This document shows positions 9,144 to 19,137 of a DNA stretch of 64,000 nucleotides, piece after piece. Within the stretch, counting starts at the first letter, position 1, and each line of letters begins with the position of its first letter. Source of the stretch: an uncultured Neptuniibacter sp. (lineage in GTDB: Bacteria; Pseudomonadota; Gammaproteobacteria; Pseudomonadales; Balneatricaceae); the NCBI RefSeq assembly GCF_947498015.1, contig NZ_CANMIR010000001.1, forward strand, positions 186,001-250,000, in the 5' to 3' direction. The position numbers and the translations under genes are program-made. Under the pieces are notes generated by a model, which saw nothing but the letters and a program-made list of their open reading frames with translations, searched no databases and was not told the DNA's origin.

Positions 9144-9151
9144 AAGGGAGC

Positions 9152-11197
9152 TCATGCAGTTCCTTTCAGGTCACTACACACGTTTTCTATCAGGCCAACA
9201 GGCGTTGTAGGCTTAATAGAGGAAACCAGATAATTCAGTATGTCTGGAACAAACTCAGGCTTATTCAATGCTTCTGGGACAAATCGTGGCTTAGAAATTA
9301 ACTCTCGCTCTATCAGTTCATTGATAATCCCACGATAGGCAAAACCTGTTTTTCCAACATAGAGATTGCTGATATCACAATCTTTATAAAGCCGAAGAGC
9401 TTCGCTGACTCCTCGCAGATAGAGATAATCTTTCGTAAAGCCGCCGCTTCGATGTACCCTGACCGATAACTTAAAGGCTTCATCCGTAGGCATTCTCATC
9501 TCTTCGTGGAGATAGCTATAGGTATGTCGGAAATCCCCATACTTCAGCATCTCTTTTACAGCGATAACTCTGTGGGCAAGACCTTGCAGACGAGTCAGGC
9601 ACATATTGCCACTGTGAAACTCATTCAGAATAGCGAGCCCTTCCTGCGTCATCGTGTTACCCGGTAATCCCAAAGTAAATACACGAAGAGGCTGCAAAGC
9701 AGCATTGAGTGTCGTCGCCATATGCACGCCTAACTCGTGGTGCGCTAACGCATTAACTTCTGTCTCGGTGAGCGAAGCATCTTTATTCACATAAAGCGTT
9801 CTACGAGCACCCGAAACCATGGCGGAAGCCACAATTTTGCTGGATAGCTCCACTTTGCATTTCATTCCCCAGTCAGCCGCTTTCAGCCGAAAATACTCAA
9901 CGGCATCCGATGCATTGATACGTTTATCGGTATCAGGATCATATTTCGCGGCATGCAGAAGAAACTGCGCATTGGCTTCATCTTCCAGACTGGGCTCACC
10001 GTAATAATTCAAAGAGCTGTAAACAAATTGAGGGCTACCAGCATTTACCAATAGATCAATCTTGCTCGATAGCCCATCAATCACCTGGCAGTACATCTGC
10101 TGGATACCGACATCACTGATCGTATTTACCGGTAAACGGTATAGCTTTTCCCGGAACTCATAGGGGTTAATAACGAGAGGTTTGTATTTAAACGCCGGCT
10201 GATAGTTACCTTTTTTTGTAAGAAATTTGCGCTTCTCCTGAGCAATATTGACCGGGTTGATGTAGTTAAGAGTTTCCATCCCCTTGGCCAGCCTAGCCAG
10301 CTCTCGATCAACCTTAATGATCGCGGGGTCCAGCTTGGAAGAAAGCATATCCAAGCGGCGTAAGCGCGGTTTTTTCGAGTATGAACGTGCAAAATAAGCA
10401 CCGGTATCCGTTAACGCATGCTTAAAGCCAGCCTTCAGCTCATCCAACACCAATGGATACGGCTCCCCGGTCAATTCATCCATAAAGACCTTTTTAACTT
10501 CGCAGGGAATAACTAATGTATCTTCAAACCGACTATTTACATGAGAAATCAGGTAGCCTCTTCCATAAAAGACATCATCAAGCGCCGCTTCCGAAGAGAT
10601 CTGTGAAAACTCAAGTTTAGAGAGCGCATTTCTAAACCTTTTGATAACTCTTCCCCAACGGTCATCATCAATTTGCTCAGTCCCGAGATTAAACGTCGGG
10701 GTGCTACGCTGAATACGCTTGTGGTTGTAGGAGTGAATATCAAAGACAATACATGCCCCAAACCGCTCTTCAACTTTTGCAATTAAGGCATCCAATATAC
10801 GATAGAAGACTTTATGCTTCTCAATGCCTCTCTTGCGTAAGCTGGCTGGTAGTTTCTTCGACCAAACCTCTTTTCCCCAGGCTTTGTTATAGATGCATCT
10901 AGCCAATGGTCTGTTCAGGTCATACTCGTACCGTGAATCATTACCTATCATCGTGATGGGCATCGATTTGATTAACTCCCCGGTATGAGGATCTTCCTCA
11001 TACAGACGTTCAGCTTCAGATAAAGCACAATAATTAATCAGTTGCCTGCCAAAGTTATGTCCATCATGAACGGCAGTACAGATTGCCGGCGTGTAGGCCT
11101 CAATCTTCAGAGTGAAGCTACCGTCAATATGTTCGCACTCAAAAAAAGCCCCTTCAGAGATAAGCTTAATAATCTCTTTCTCAGACAGTCTCAGCAT
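9152..11197 (-). CDS. N-formylglutamate amidohydrolase-DUF1704 (QEGLA) metallopeptidase fusion
   Basis: The 681-residue protein has two parts. Residues about 1-270 look like the N-formylglutamate amidohydrolase family, with HDGHN at about 44 and FDIHSYNHKR at about 153-162. Residues about 290-620 form DUF1704 (TIGR02421), with the zinc-binding HELGVH at about 487-492 and the naming motif QEGLA at about 518-522, whose Glu is the likely third ligand. The bacterial family carries the label 'flavohemoglobin expression-modulating'; eukaryotic DUF1704 proteins (MATCAP) are tyrosine carboxypeptidases that trim tubulin. The ATG at 11197 is preferred over a TTG at 11203 because AAAGG lies nine bases before it. 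It overlaps the ATP-grasp gene, so the two are translationally linked. The C-terminus has a tandem ten-residue repeat. Confidence 0.85.
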   Translation of the reverse strand: MLRLSEKEIIKLISEGAFFECEHIDGSFTLKIEAYTPAICTAVHDGHNFGRQLINYCALSEAERLYEEDPHTGELIKSMPITMIGNDSRYEYDLNRPLARCIYNKAWGKEVWSKKLPASLRKRGIEKHKVFYRILDALIAKVEERFGACIVFDIHSYNHKRIQRSTPTFNLGTEQIDDDRWGRVIKRFRNALSKLEFSQISSEAALDDVFYGRGYLISHVNSRFEDTLVIPCEVKKVFMDELTGEPYPLVLDELKAGFKHALTDTGAYFARSYSKKPRLRRLDMLSSKLDPAIIKVDRELARLAKGMETLNYINPVNIAQEKRKFLTKKGNYQPAFKYKPLVINPYEFREKLYRLPVNTISDVGIQQMYCQVIDGLSSKIDLLVNAGSPQFVYSSLNYYGEPSLEDEANAQFLLHAAKYDPDTDKRINASDAVEYFRLKAADWGMKCKVELSSKIVASAMVSGARRTLYVNKDASLTETEVNALAHHELGVHMATTLNAALQPLRVFTLGLPGNTMTQEGLAILNEFHSGNMCLTRLQGLAHRVIAVKEMLKYGDFRHTYSYLHEEMRMPTDEAFKLSVRVHRSGGFTKDYLYLRGVSEALRLYKDCDISNLYVGKTGFAYRGIINELIERELISKPRFVPEALNKPEFVPDILNYLVSSIKPTTPVGLIENVCSDLKGTA

Positions 11198-12218
11198 CGT
11201 CAATTACCTTTCTGAAAGCACTTTTGCGCTCCAAAACCAGCTCTTTTGCTGCAACAACATTCTCAATAAAATCAATCACCCTAGACTGAAGTTTTACTCT
11301 GTTCAGACGGTTAATACGTGAAATTCCCCCTGGACTTAGAACATTTACTTCGATCAACTTCCCATTAATTACATCCAGCCCGACAAAGTAGAGCCCATCA
11401 CGGACCAACTGAGGCCCTATAGCACGACAGAGCTCTTTCTCCTCTTTAGTCAGGTGATGTTTAACCTCTTTACCACCAGCATGAATATTTGAACGAACAT
11501 CATCTCCTGCAGGTACACGACGCATAGCCCCTATAGGCTCACCATTCAGCATGAGAATACGGACATCGCCCTGATCAGCTCCGGTTACATACTCCTGAAG
11601 AATCACATAATTACTCGAGTCACCAGAACCTATGTAAAAATCCAGTAACGAGCGGAAGTTTTGGCGTGCATTTTTTTCAATAACAATCACCCCCTGACCA
11701 CCGAAACCATTGAGCGGCTTCATGATCATTTTTTCTGTCGGGGAGTCTTTCAGCACCTGCTCGAGATATTCACGATTTTTCGAAACGTGAGTCGCGGGTA
11801 CAAAGCGACTTGCATCACCACTAAAGGAAGCCGGATACAGTTTATTGTTGGCCACCCGGAGTCCATCAATATCATTCATTATGAAAACATCGTTTCTGAC
11901 TGAGTCGAGGAAGTTGAGTGCAACCGTATCCAGCGGGGGATTAGCTCGCATGATAATGACATCAAATCCTGCAAGCGGAAGCTTGCAACGCTTGAATTGA
12001 GCCTTTCGATAAAAAGATGGAATATTGCTGGTGAATTTGCTTTCTCGTCGCAAAACATTACAAAATGCATGAGCAACACTGTCACGCACAGTTAAGCTAT
12101 TGGGGGTTGTTAGTGCAACAGTATGTCCTCTTGAAGCTGCCTCATGAATAATCCTTAAAGTAGTGTCACTCTCAGGCGAAATACGTTCCCAGGGATACAT
12201 CAAAAAGCAGATTTTCAT
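11181..12218 (-). CDS. Glutathione synthetase-like ATP-grasp ligase
   Basis: The 345-residue product follows the GshB plan: N-terminal MKICFLMYPWE, a VIIMRANPPLD segment at about 88-98, the ATP-grasp lysine and glycine loop KPLNGFGGQG at about 167-176, GDVRILMLNGEP, HAGGKEVKHHLT, and the metal-binding FVGLDVINGKLIEVNVLSPGG end. True GshB joins gamma-glutamylcysteine and glycine. Here the gene overlaps a DUF1704 peptidase and lies between DUF413 genes, and the N-terminal third differs from GshB, so a different amino acid or peptide ligation is likely. It is the first gene of its transcript; GGTG near the ATG is a modest ribosome site. Confidence 0.85.
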   Translation of the reverse strand: MKICFLMYPWERISPESDTTLRIIHEAASRGHTVALTTPNSLTVRDSVAHAFCNVLRRESKFTSNIPSFYRKAQFKRCKLPLAGFDVIIMRANPPLDTVALNFLDSVRNDVFIMNDIDGLRVANNKLYPASFSGDASRFVPATHVSKNREYLEQVLKDSPTEKMIMKPLNGFGGQGVIVIEKNARQNFRSLLDFYIGSGDSSNYVILQEYVTGADQGDVRILMLNGEPIGAMRRVPAGDDVRSNIHAGGKEVKHHLTKEEKELCRAIGPQLVRDGLYFVGLDVINGKLIEVNVLSPGGISRINRLNRVKLQSRVIDFIENVVAAKELVLERKSAFRKVIDDAETV

Positions 12219-12265
12219 GTTTTCACCAAATATCGATTAAAAATACTTATCAGTAGAATAAAAAT

Positions 12266-12315
12266 AAAAAAGCAGCCAACTTCGGAGAAAATTTCATCCT
12301 GTGGCTGCTTTTTTT
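12266..12315. terminator. Bidirectional terminator between the ATP-grasp gene and DUF413 copy B
   Basis: AAGCAGCCA and TGGCTGCTT pair across a 23-base loop, with an A-run on one side and a T-run on the other, so it can work in both directions. It ends the transcript of DUF413 copy B and leaves only about 50 bases for a promoter of the ATP-grasp gene. Confidence 0.75.
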
Positions 12316-12344
12316 ATTTGAGATTTTTTAGGTATAACTAATAA

Positions 12345-12608
12345 TCAGCAGGCCTTTGATACATAGCAAAACCACGTTTGCTCATGAATATTTGAAGGCA
12401 GTTTCACCCCCTTGCAAAATTCAACAAACTCATTTTCAAGGGGCAAGAGAGGTACACGTTCACCCGATGCAAACGCGCTATAGGCATGACCGTGTTTTTT
12501 AAGTAATAACGCCTGCTCAGCTGTAAAGACACCACTGCCAAAGAATCCATCTGGATAATTTTCGTGATCGCTGAAACTATGATCAGTTAGAAAAGCTGCT
12601 TGAAACAT
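12345..12608 (-). CDS. maoP: DUF413 / MaoP-family protein (copy B), beside hdfR
   Basis: An 87-residue protein with the DUF413 pattern YPDGFFGSGVFTAEQALLLKK, then FASGERVPLLPLENEFVEFCKG and a C-terminal QTWFCYV. It is divergently placed next to an HdfR-like gene, the same arrangement as maoP (yifE) and hdfR in E. coli, so it is the better maoP candidate of the two copies. I choose the ATG at 12608: it has AGG eight bases upstream and gives an N-terminus of the same length as E. coli MaoP. Upstream in-frame starts at 12629 (ATG) and 12632 (TTG) lack a ribosome site. It is shorter at the C-terminus than the E. coli protein. Confidence 0.78.
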   Translation of the reverse strand: MFQAAFLTDHSFSDHENYPDGFFGSGVFTAEQALLLKKHGHAYSAFASGERVPLLPLENEFVEFCKGVKLPSNIHEQTWFCYVSKAC

Positions 12609-12741
12609 CGTTAGGCCTAAGTACTTCATCAAAAGCGCACTATTAGTTTAGTAACCCTCAGTTGCAATTATTAATGCGTTGTTATTAACTGTAAAACGAT
12701 GTTTTTTTATCTTTTCAATCAATTTTTTTTATGGAAAAAAC

Positions 12742-13638
12742 ATGGATATAGGCCTGTTGAGAACGTTTCTGGAAGTATCCAAAACCAGGCACTTTGGTAA
12801 AGCTGCAGAAAACCTCTACCTCACTCAATCAGCTGTGAGTTTTCGTATCCGCCAACTTGAAGATCTGGTGGGACTGCCGCTCTTTACCCGTCAACGAAAC
12901 AACATCATGCTAACCAGTGCTGGAGAGCGATTAATTCCTCATGCAGAAAACATACTAGCCTCCTGGCAGATCGCTTTGCAGGATGTCGGTGTACCAGAGC
13001 AGCAAGAGATGCACCTCTCTTTAGGTGGTATCTCAAACTTATGGGGTACTTTCCTTCAGTCCACTATCCCTAAAATAGCCGAATCATTCCCACATATTTC
13101 GATACGCACAGAGATAAATTCTCATTTAGAACTAACCCGAGCTTTGATTGCTGGCAGGCTCGATATGGCCGTGGTTCTCGACCCTCCCAATGTAGCCGAG
13201 CTAAAAACCCGTAAGATAGGTCAGATAGAACTGGCCTTAGTGAGTAACATTAAAAGGGCCCGGTTTTCCGATATTGATGAGCTTGGTTATATTTTTGTTG
13301 ATTGGGGAACCGCCTTTAACCTAAAGCATGCCAAGTTGTTTAAAAAACCGGTAGCGCCCGTCCTACATACAGAGCAAAGTCAGATCGCACTTGAATTCCT
13401 ATTAACCAATGGAGGTGTAGCGTTTCTTCCTATGGGGCAATTACAAGCCTACCTAGATGAAGGGCTACTTTATCTGGTTGAAGGCGTAAAACCTGTAAAA
13501 CGTGCTGTATATGCAGTTTATGGAAAAAGTACCAAGGAACATCTCAGCGTGACACCTATTCTCGATCTTCTTAACGATGTCGAATTCAAGCCAGAGGTAA
13601 CAATGCAGCCAGATCTGAATAAGGGCAGCTCTAATTAA
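12742..13638 (+). CDS. hdfR: LysR-family regulator, HdfR-like
   Basis: The 298-residue product starts MDIGLLRTFLEVSKTRHFGKAAENLY and continues with SAVSFRIRQLEDLVGLPLFTR, close to E. coli HdfR, a repressor of flhDC. The winged helix-turn-helix covers about residues 1-60, and the rest is the effector-binding domain. The ATG at 12742 reproduces the HdfR N-terminus; an upstream TTG at 12679 would add a non-conserved extension. It is divergent from the maoP-like DUF413 gene with 133 bases between them, so shared regulation is plausible. Confidence 0.85.
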   Translation: MDIGLLRTFLEVSKTRHFGKAAENLYLTQSAVSFRIRQLEDLVGLPLFTRQRNNIMLTSAGERLIPHAENILASWQIALQDVGVPEQQEMHLSLGGISNLWGTFLQSTIPKIAESFPHISIRTEINSHLELTRALIAGRLDMAVVLDPPNVAELKTRKIGQIELALVSNIKRARFSDIDELGYIFVDWGTAFNLKHAKLFKKPVAPVLHTEQSQIALEFLLTNGGVAFLPMGQLQAYLDEGLLYLVEGVKPVKRAVYAVYGKSTKEHLSVTPILDLLNDVEFKPEVTMQPDLNKGSSN

Positions 13639-13735
13639 CTTATGAAAAGTTGTCTTACACAACCCGATCTCTCTACCTGATATGACTCTAATGCGTTTAT
13701 CTAAGCCTACCTAGAAATCCTGTTTACCTTTAACA

Positions 13736-13772
13736 ATAGCTCAACACTATCAACCCTATCGTAAATCAATAT
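13736..13772 (+). promoter_or_regulatory. Candidate OxyR binding site upstream of katG
   Basis: The pattern ATAG-N7-CTAT is followed, after the expected seven bases, by a second, degenerate ATcG-N7-aTAT unit. This is the layout of an OxyR tetramer site (four ATAG-type elements about one helical turn apart). In the first half, T at position 6 also matches. It ends 128 bases before the katG start. Confidence 0.6.
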
Positions 13773-13882
13773 TTCATTTATAACCTCCCCCTTACTATTT
13801 TGAAGAGTATCCCCTCTGACTCAGTGATCTCGTCACAGATGGGATTCATTCAAACCGATTGCAACAGCAATACTCAAGATGA

Positions 13883-16096
<2,214 letters not shown>

Positions 16097-16131
16097 ATAG
16101 TAACAGAAGGGGCATCCTCCTAATAAGAACG

Positions 16132-16160
16132 AAAAGCAGCCATAACTGGCTGCTTTTATC
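16132..16160 (+). terminator. katG terminator
   Basis: A perfect 10-bp stem (AAAAGCAGCC with GGCTGCTTTT) with a six-base loop lies 35 bases after the katG stop, ending in a short T-run. Confidence 0.8.
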
Positions 16161-16247
16161 AGAAATTTGGGACTGACAGCTAAGAGCGACTTAATTTCAA
16201 TGGTACTGATAAGTTCCGGAAGACAGCGAAGAAACTATTGTTCAAGG

Positions 16248-17363
16248 CTACCTATCTGTTAGTTCGCTACAACTGCTTTGTCGCTCTTTCTCTGTATCCA
16301 GTAGCGCCCGCTTACGCTCTAGCCCCCAACGATAACCTCCGAGCCCACCATCACCCCGTAATACCCGATGACATGGGATTAAGAGGCCAATACGATTTTT
16401 AGCGCACGCAGAAGCAACAGCCCGAACCGCTTTGGGCTTCTCTATTTTTTTGGCCAGATCTCCGTAACTAAGCACCTCCCCTTCACGAATGCTCAACAGA
16501 AACTGCCATACTTTCATCTGAAAAGCCGTTCCACGTATATCCAGTGGCAGATCAGGCCTTGGGGCCCCCTCACTGATATGCTGATTCAGTGCATCTATCC
16601 AGGCATTAAGCTCTGCTGCTTCCTGTGCTGGTGAGACACATAGATTAGCCTTAGGGAACTCCTCCCTCAATTGAAGGATCAATGACGCTTCATCCTCACC
16701 AAATTGCACACAACAGACCCCTTTCTCTGTAGCAGCCATCAGCACCAATCCCAACGCAGTATTGCGGCAGGCGTAGGTAATATTCTCGCCAGCACCTCCC
16801 GCTCGGTATATTTTGGGTGCCATCCCCATATTACGACCTGCTTCGCCATATACACGGCTGATGGAACCAAACCCCGATGAGAAGATCGCATCCGTAACAC
16901 CAGCACCGGCTTTCAGTGACTGTTTGAATGCACGCATACGCACCGCATCCTGATAAGCTTTGGGGGAGATACCCAACAGATCTTTAAATACCCGCTGAAA
17001 TCGAGAGGGAGACAATCCCGCCATGTTCGCCAAATCCTTAAGGGTAAGCCGTTCATCAGCATTCGCTTCAATGTGGCGGGCAATCTCAATCATACAAACC
17101 ATCCGCGGAGGTAATTCTTCGTCAGACCGACACCGCTTGCAGGGCCTGAACCCTGCTTTAATAGCTGTTTCAGCATTAGGAAAGAACCTGATATTTTCCG
17201 GTTTCGCGGGACGTGACGTACAGGATGGTTTGCAGAAGACCCCCGTTGTAATCACGCCAAAGTAGAACTGCCCATCACACGAGCTATCTTTTGTGGCTAC
17301 CGCATTTCGCATCTCACTCTCGGAAGGCATTGGCATTGGCATTGGCATTGGCATTGGCATCAT
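16248..17363 (-). CDS. ada: Ada: methylphosphotriester sensor, AraC regulator and O6-methylguanine methyltransferase
   Basis: A 371-residue adaptive-response protein. The N-terminal Zn domain has the four cysteines at about 44, 48, 75 and 78; the first accepts the methyl group from phosphotriesters and turns the protein into an activator. An AraC-type DNA-binding region follows (about 90-190, with LANMAGLSPSRFQRVFKDLLGISP). The C-terminal methyltransferase has the active-site PCHR with Cys at about 331. The N-terminus is unusual: a Met-Pro repeat encoded by a hexanucleotide tandem repeat. The ATG at 17363 has AAGGG five bases upstream. An alkA-like gene lies about 1.1 kb away, as expected for this regulon. 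Confidence 0.95.
   Translation of the reverse strand: MMPMPMPMPMPMPSESEMRNAVATKDSSCDGQFYFGVITTGVFCKPSCTSRPAKPENIRFFPNAETAIKAGFRPCKRCRSDEELPPRMVCMIEIARHIEANADERLTLKDLANMAGLSPSRFQRVFKDLLGISPKAYQDAVRMRAFKQSLKAGAGVTDAIFSSGFGSISRVYGEAGRNMGMAPKIYRAGGAGENITYACRNTALGLVLMAATEKGVCCVQFGEDEASLILQLREEFPKANLCVSPAQEAAELNAWIDALNQHISEGAPRPDLPLDIRGTAFQMKVWQFLLSIREGEVLSYGDLAKKIEKPKAVRAVASACAKNRIGLLIPCHRVLRGDGGLGGYRWGLERKRALLDTEKERQSSCSELTDR
17326..17360. repeat. Tandem hexanucleotide repeat at the ada start
   Basis: GGCATT is repeated five full times plus five bases. On the reverse strand this encodes alternating Met-Pro at the beginning of ada and supplies a ladder of in-frame ATG codons. Because the unit is six bases long, changes in copy number keep the frame. 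Confidence 0.95.
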
Positions 17364-17581
17364 CTATCCCTTATTCAGAACTTTACCTACTTTATACAAA
17401 CTCAATTCGAGCGCAGATTCCATCTGATTATTGCTAACTCATTTCAACACAGAGTAATCAATAGGAATATGCGCTATTCACTGGCCAGACAAGTACGAAA
17501 GAGGCGCAATATTCGGATGTTTTGCATCGACGGCCTCCACTAAACTGGGTGGCACATTCATCAGTACAGACATGGTATTCA

Positions 17582-18493
17582 ATGACCGATTCAATCAACA
17601 TCTCAATGGCTACTCGTGACTGGGTGATGCTAATTATATTGTCACTCCTCTGGGGTGGGTCATTTTTCTTTGTAGGTATCGCCGTTGCTGATCTTCCACC
17701 GCTCACAATCGTAACCCTCAGGGTTGGACTCGCTGCCATTACTTTATGGTGCATTGCCTTTGCAATGGGATTACGTCCACCCACAAGCCCTGGTATCTGG
17801 GGAGCATTGTTCGGTATGGGGATACTTAATAATGTTATCCCATTTGCATTGATTGTATGGGGACAAACGCAAATCGCGTCAGGTCTTGCATCCATTCTTA
17901 ACGCAGCAACCCCCATTTTCACAGTGATTGTAGCCGGTATACTGCTCCCGGATGAACGTGCTACACCTCTAAAAGTGGCGGGGGTAGCGATCGGATTTAT
18001 CGGTGTCGTCATCATGATCGGCCTACCGACACTACAAGGTAGTGGTAGTCTACTTGCGCAAATCGCAATTCTTATCGCCACAATCTCCTATGCATTTGCG
18101 GGTGTCTACGGACGCCGGTTCAAGGCAATGGAGATCAACCCGATCTTAACTGCCGCCGGCCAGGTTACGGCGTCTGCTATAGTGCTCTTACCCATTACCC
18201 TTTTAGCAGAGGGCCCGCTGGATATTGCAGGACCTGGTCCAGGGACATGGGGCGCGATCATTGGGCTTGCGATTTTCTCTACCGCAATCGCTTATGTGCT
18301 CTACTTTAAGATTTTAGAATCATCAGGTGCTACCAACCTTTTACTGGTCACGCTACTGGTTCCAATCTCTGCAATACTGCTCGGCGCACTGTTCCTCAAC
18401 GAATCGCTGGAGACAGAGCATTTTGTGGGAATGCTGCTGATCGCGCTAGGCTTATCCGCGATTGATGGCCGACTATGGAAGCGCAGGAGGTAA
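17582..18493 (+). CDS. EamA/DMT-family transporter
   Basis: An inner-membrane protein of about 303 residues with ten hydrophobic helices and the two EamA repeats (about residues 10-140 and 155-290 from this start); SLLWGGSFFFV in helix 1 is typical. Such proteins export metabolites or dyes; the substrate cannot be read from the sequence. The start is uncertain: ATG 17582 has no good ribosome site, ATG 17606 is an alternative, and a TTG at 17522 would add a non-hydrophobic leader. It ends four bases before the glycosylase gene and is probably co-transcribed with it. Confidence 0.85.
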   Translation: MTDSINISMATRDWVMLIILSLLWGGSFFFVGIAVADLPPLTIVTLRVGLAAITLWCIAFAMGLRPPTSPGIWGALFGMGILNNVIPFALIVWGQTQIASGLASILNAATPIFTVIVAGILLPDERATPLKVAGVAIGFIGVVIMIGLPTLQGSGSLLAQIAILIATISYAFAGVYGRRFKAMEINPILTAAGQVTASAIVLLPITLLAEGPLDIAGPGPGTWGAIIGLAIFSTAIAYVLYFKILESSGATNLLLVTLLVPISAILLGALFLNESLETEHFVGMLLIALGLSAIDGRLWKRRR

Positions 18494-18497
18494 TATT

Positions 18498-19109
18498 TTG
18501 GATTTACAAACGATCGATCAGGGTATGGCAGCCCTTGCTCTGGCCGATCAAGATATCAAACGAGTGTTTGAGCAGTTCGGTCCACCTCCGGTGCGTCACC
18601 GACCTAAAGGGTTTGAAACCTTTTTGTCAGCGATCGTCAGTCAGCAGATCTCTACCCGGATAGCTGCCACCATTCAACAACGCGTTATCGATGTGCTGCC
18701 CGACGTGTCGGCTCAGGGGGTACTGAGTGTAAGTGACCAGGCTTTACGTGATGCGGGTTTGTCATGGCGAAAAGTTGAATACGCCAAAGGTCTGGCTAAA
18801 GCGGTTGATTGCGGTCAGTTTGATATTGAACGATTAGAGCAGCTTGATGACAAAACAGCGATCGAGGCCATTACGACTCTGCGTGGATTTGGTCGCTGGA
18901 GTGCCGAGATCTATCTGATGTTTTCCCTCGGACGTCAGGATATTTTTCCTGCTGATGATCTGGCCATTCAAGTCGCACTCGGTAGGCTGAAGGGGCTGAC
19001 AGAGAAGCCCACCCCCAAGCAGGCACGCGATATGGTAGAGCATTGGGCCCCCTGGCGTAGTGTCGGGGCCCTTTTTCTATGGCATTACTATCATGGTCCC
19101 CCTATTTAA
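18498..19109 (+). CDS. DNA-3-methyladenine glycosylase II, AlkA-like
   Basis: A 203-residue HhH-GPD base-excision enzyme. The helix-hairpin-helix LRGFGRWSAEIYLMFSLG is at about residues 128-145, and the catalytic Asp follows in FPADDLA (about 153-154). It lacks the N-terminal domain of E. coli AlkA, like the short bacterial versions. The start is set at TTG 18498 because a perfect AGGAGG lies seven bases upstream, inside the end of the transporter gene; ATG starts further downstream have weaker sites. With ada nearby it likely removes alkylated purines as part of the adaptive response. Confidence 0.88.
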   Translation: MDLQTIDQGMAALALADQDIKRVFEQFGPPPVRHRPKGFETFLSAIVSQQISTRIAATIQQRVIDVLPDVSAQGVLSVSDQALRDAGLSWRKVEYAKGLAKAVDCGQFDIERLEQLDDKTAIEAITTLRGFGRWSAEIYLMFSLGRQDIFPADDLAIQVALGRLKGLTEKPTPKQARDMVEHWAPWRSVGALFLWHYYHGPPI

Positions 19110-19137
19110 TCTCGATAGATGAGAACAGCTTTTAAGC

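Noticed and set aside
11181..12218. Naming the ATP-grasp gene gshB
   Set aside because: The fold matches GshB, but the N-terminal third differs and the gene partners a DUF1704 peptidase instead of gshA or rsmE-type neighbours, so the substrate is left open.
17458..18081. Open frame of 207 codons opposite the EamA transporter
   Set aside because: Antisense to a clear ten-helix membrane protein; low complexity and no family pattern.
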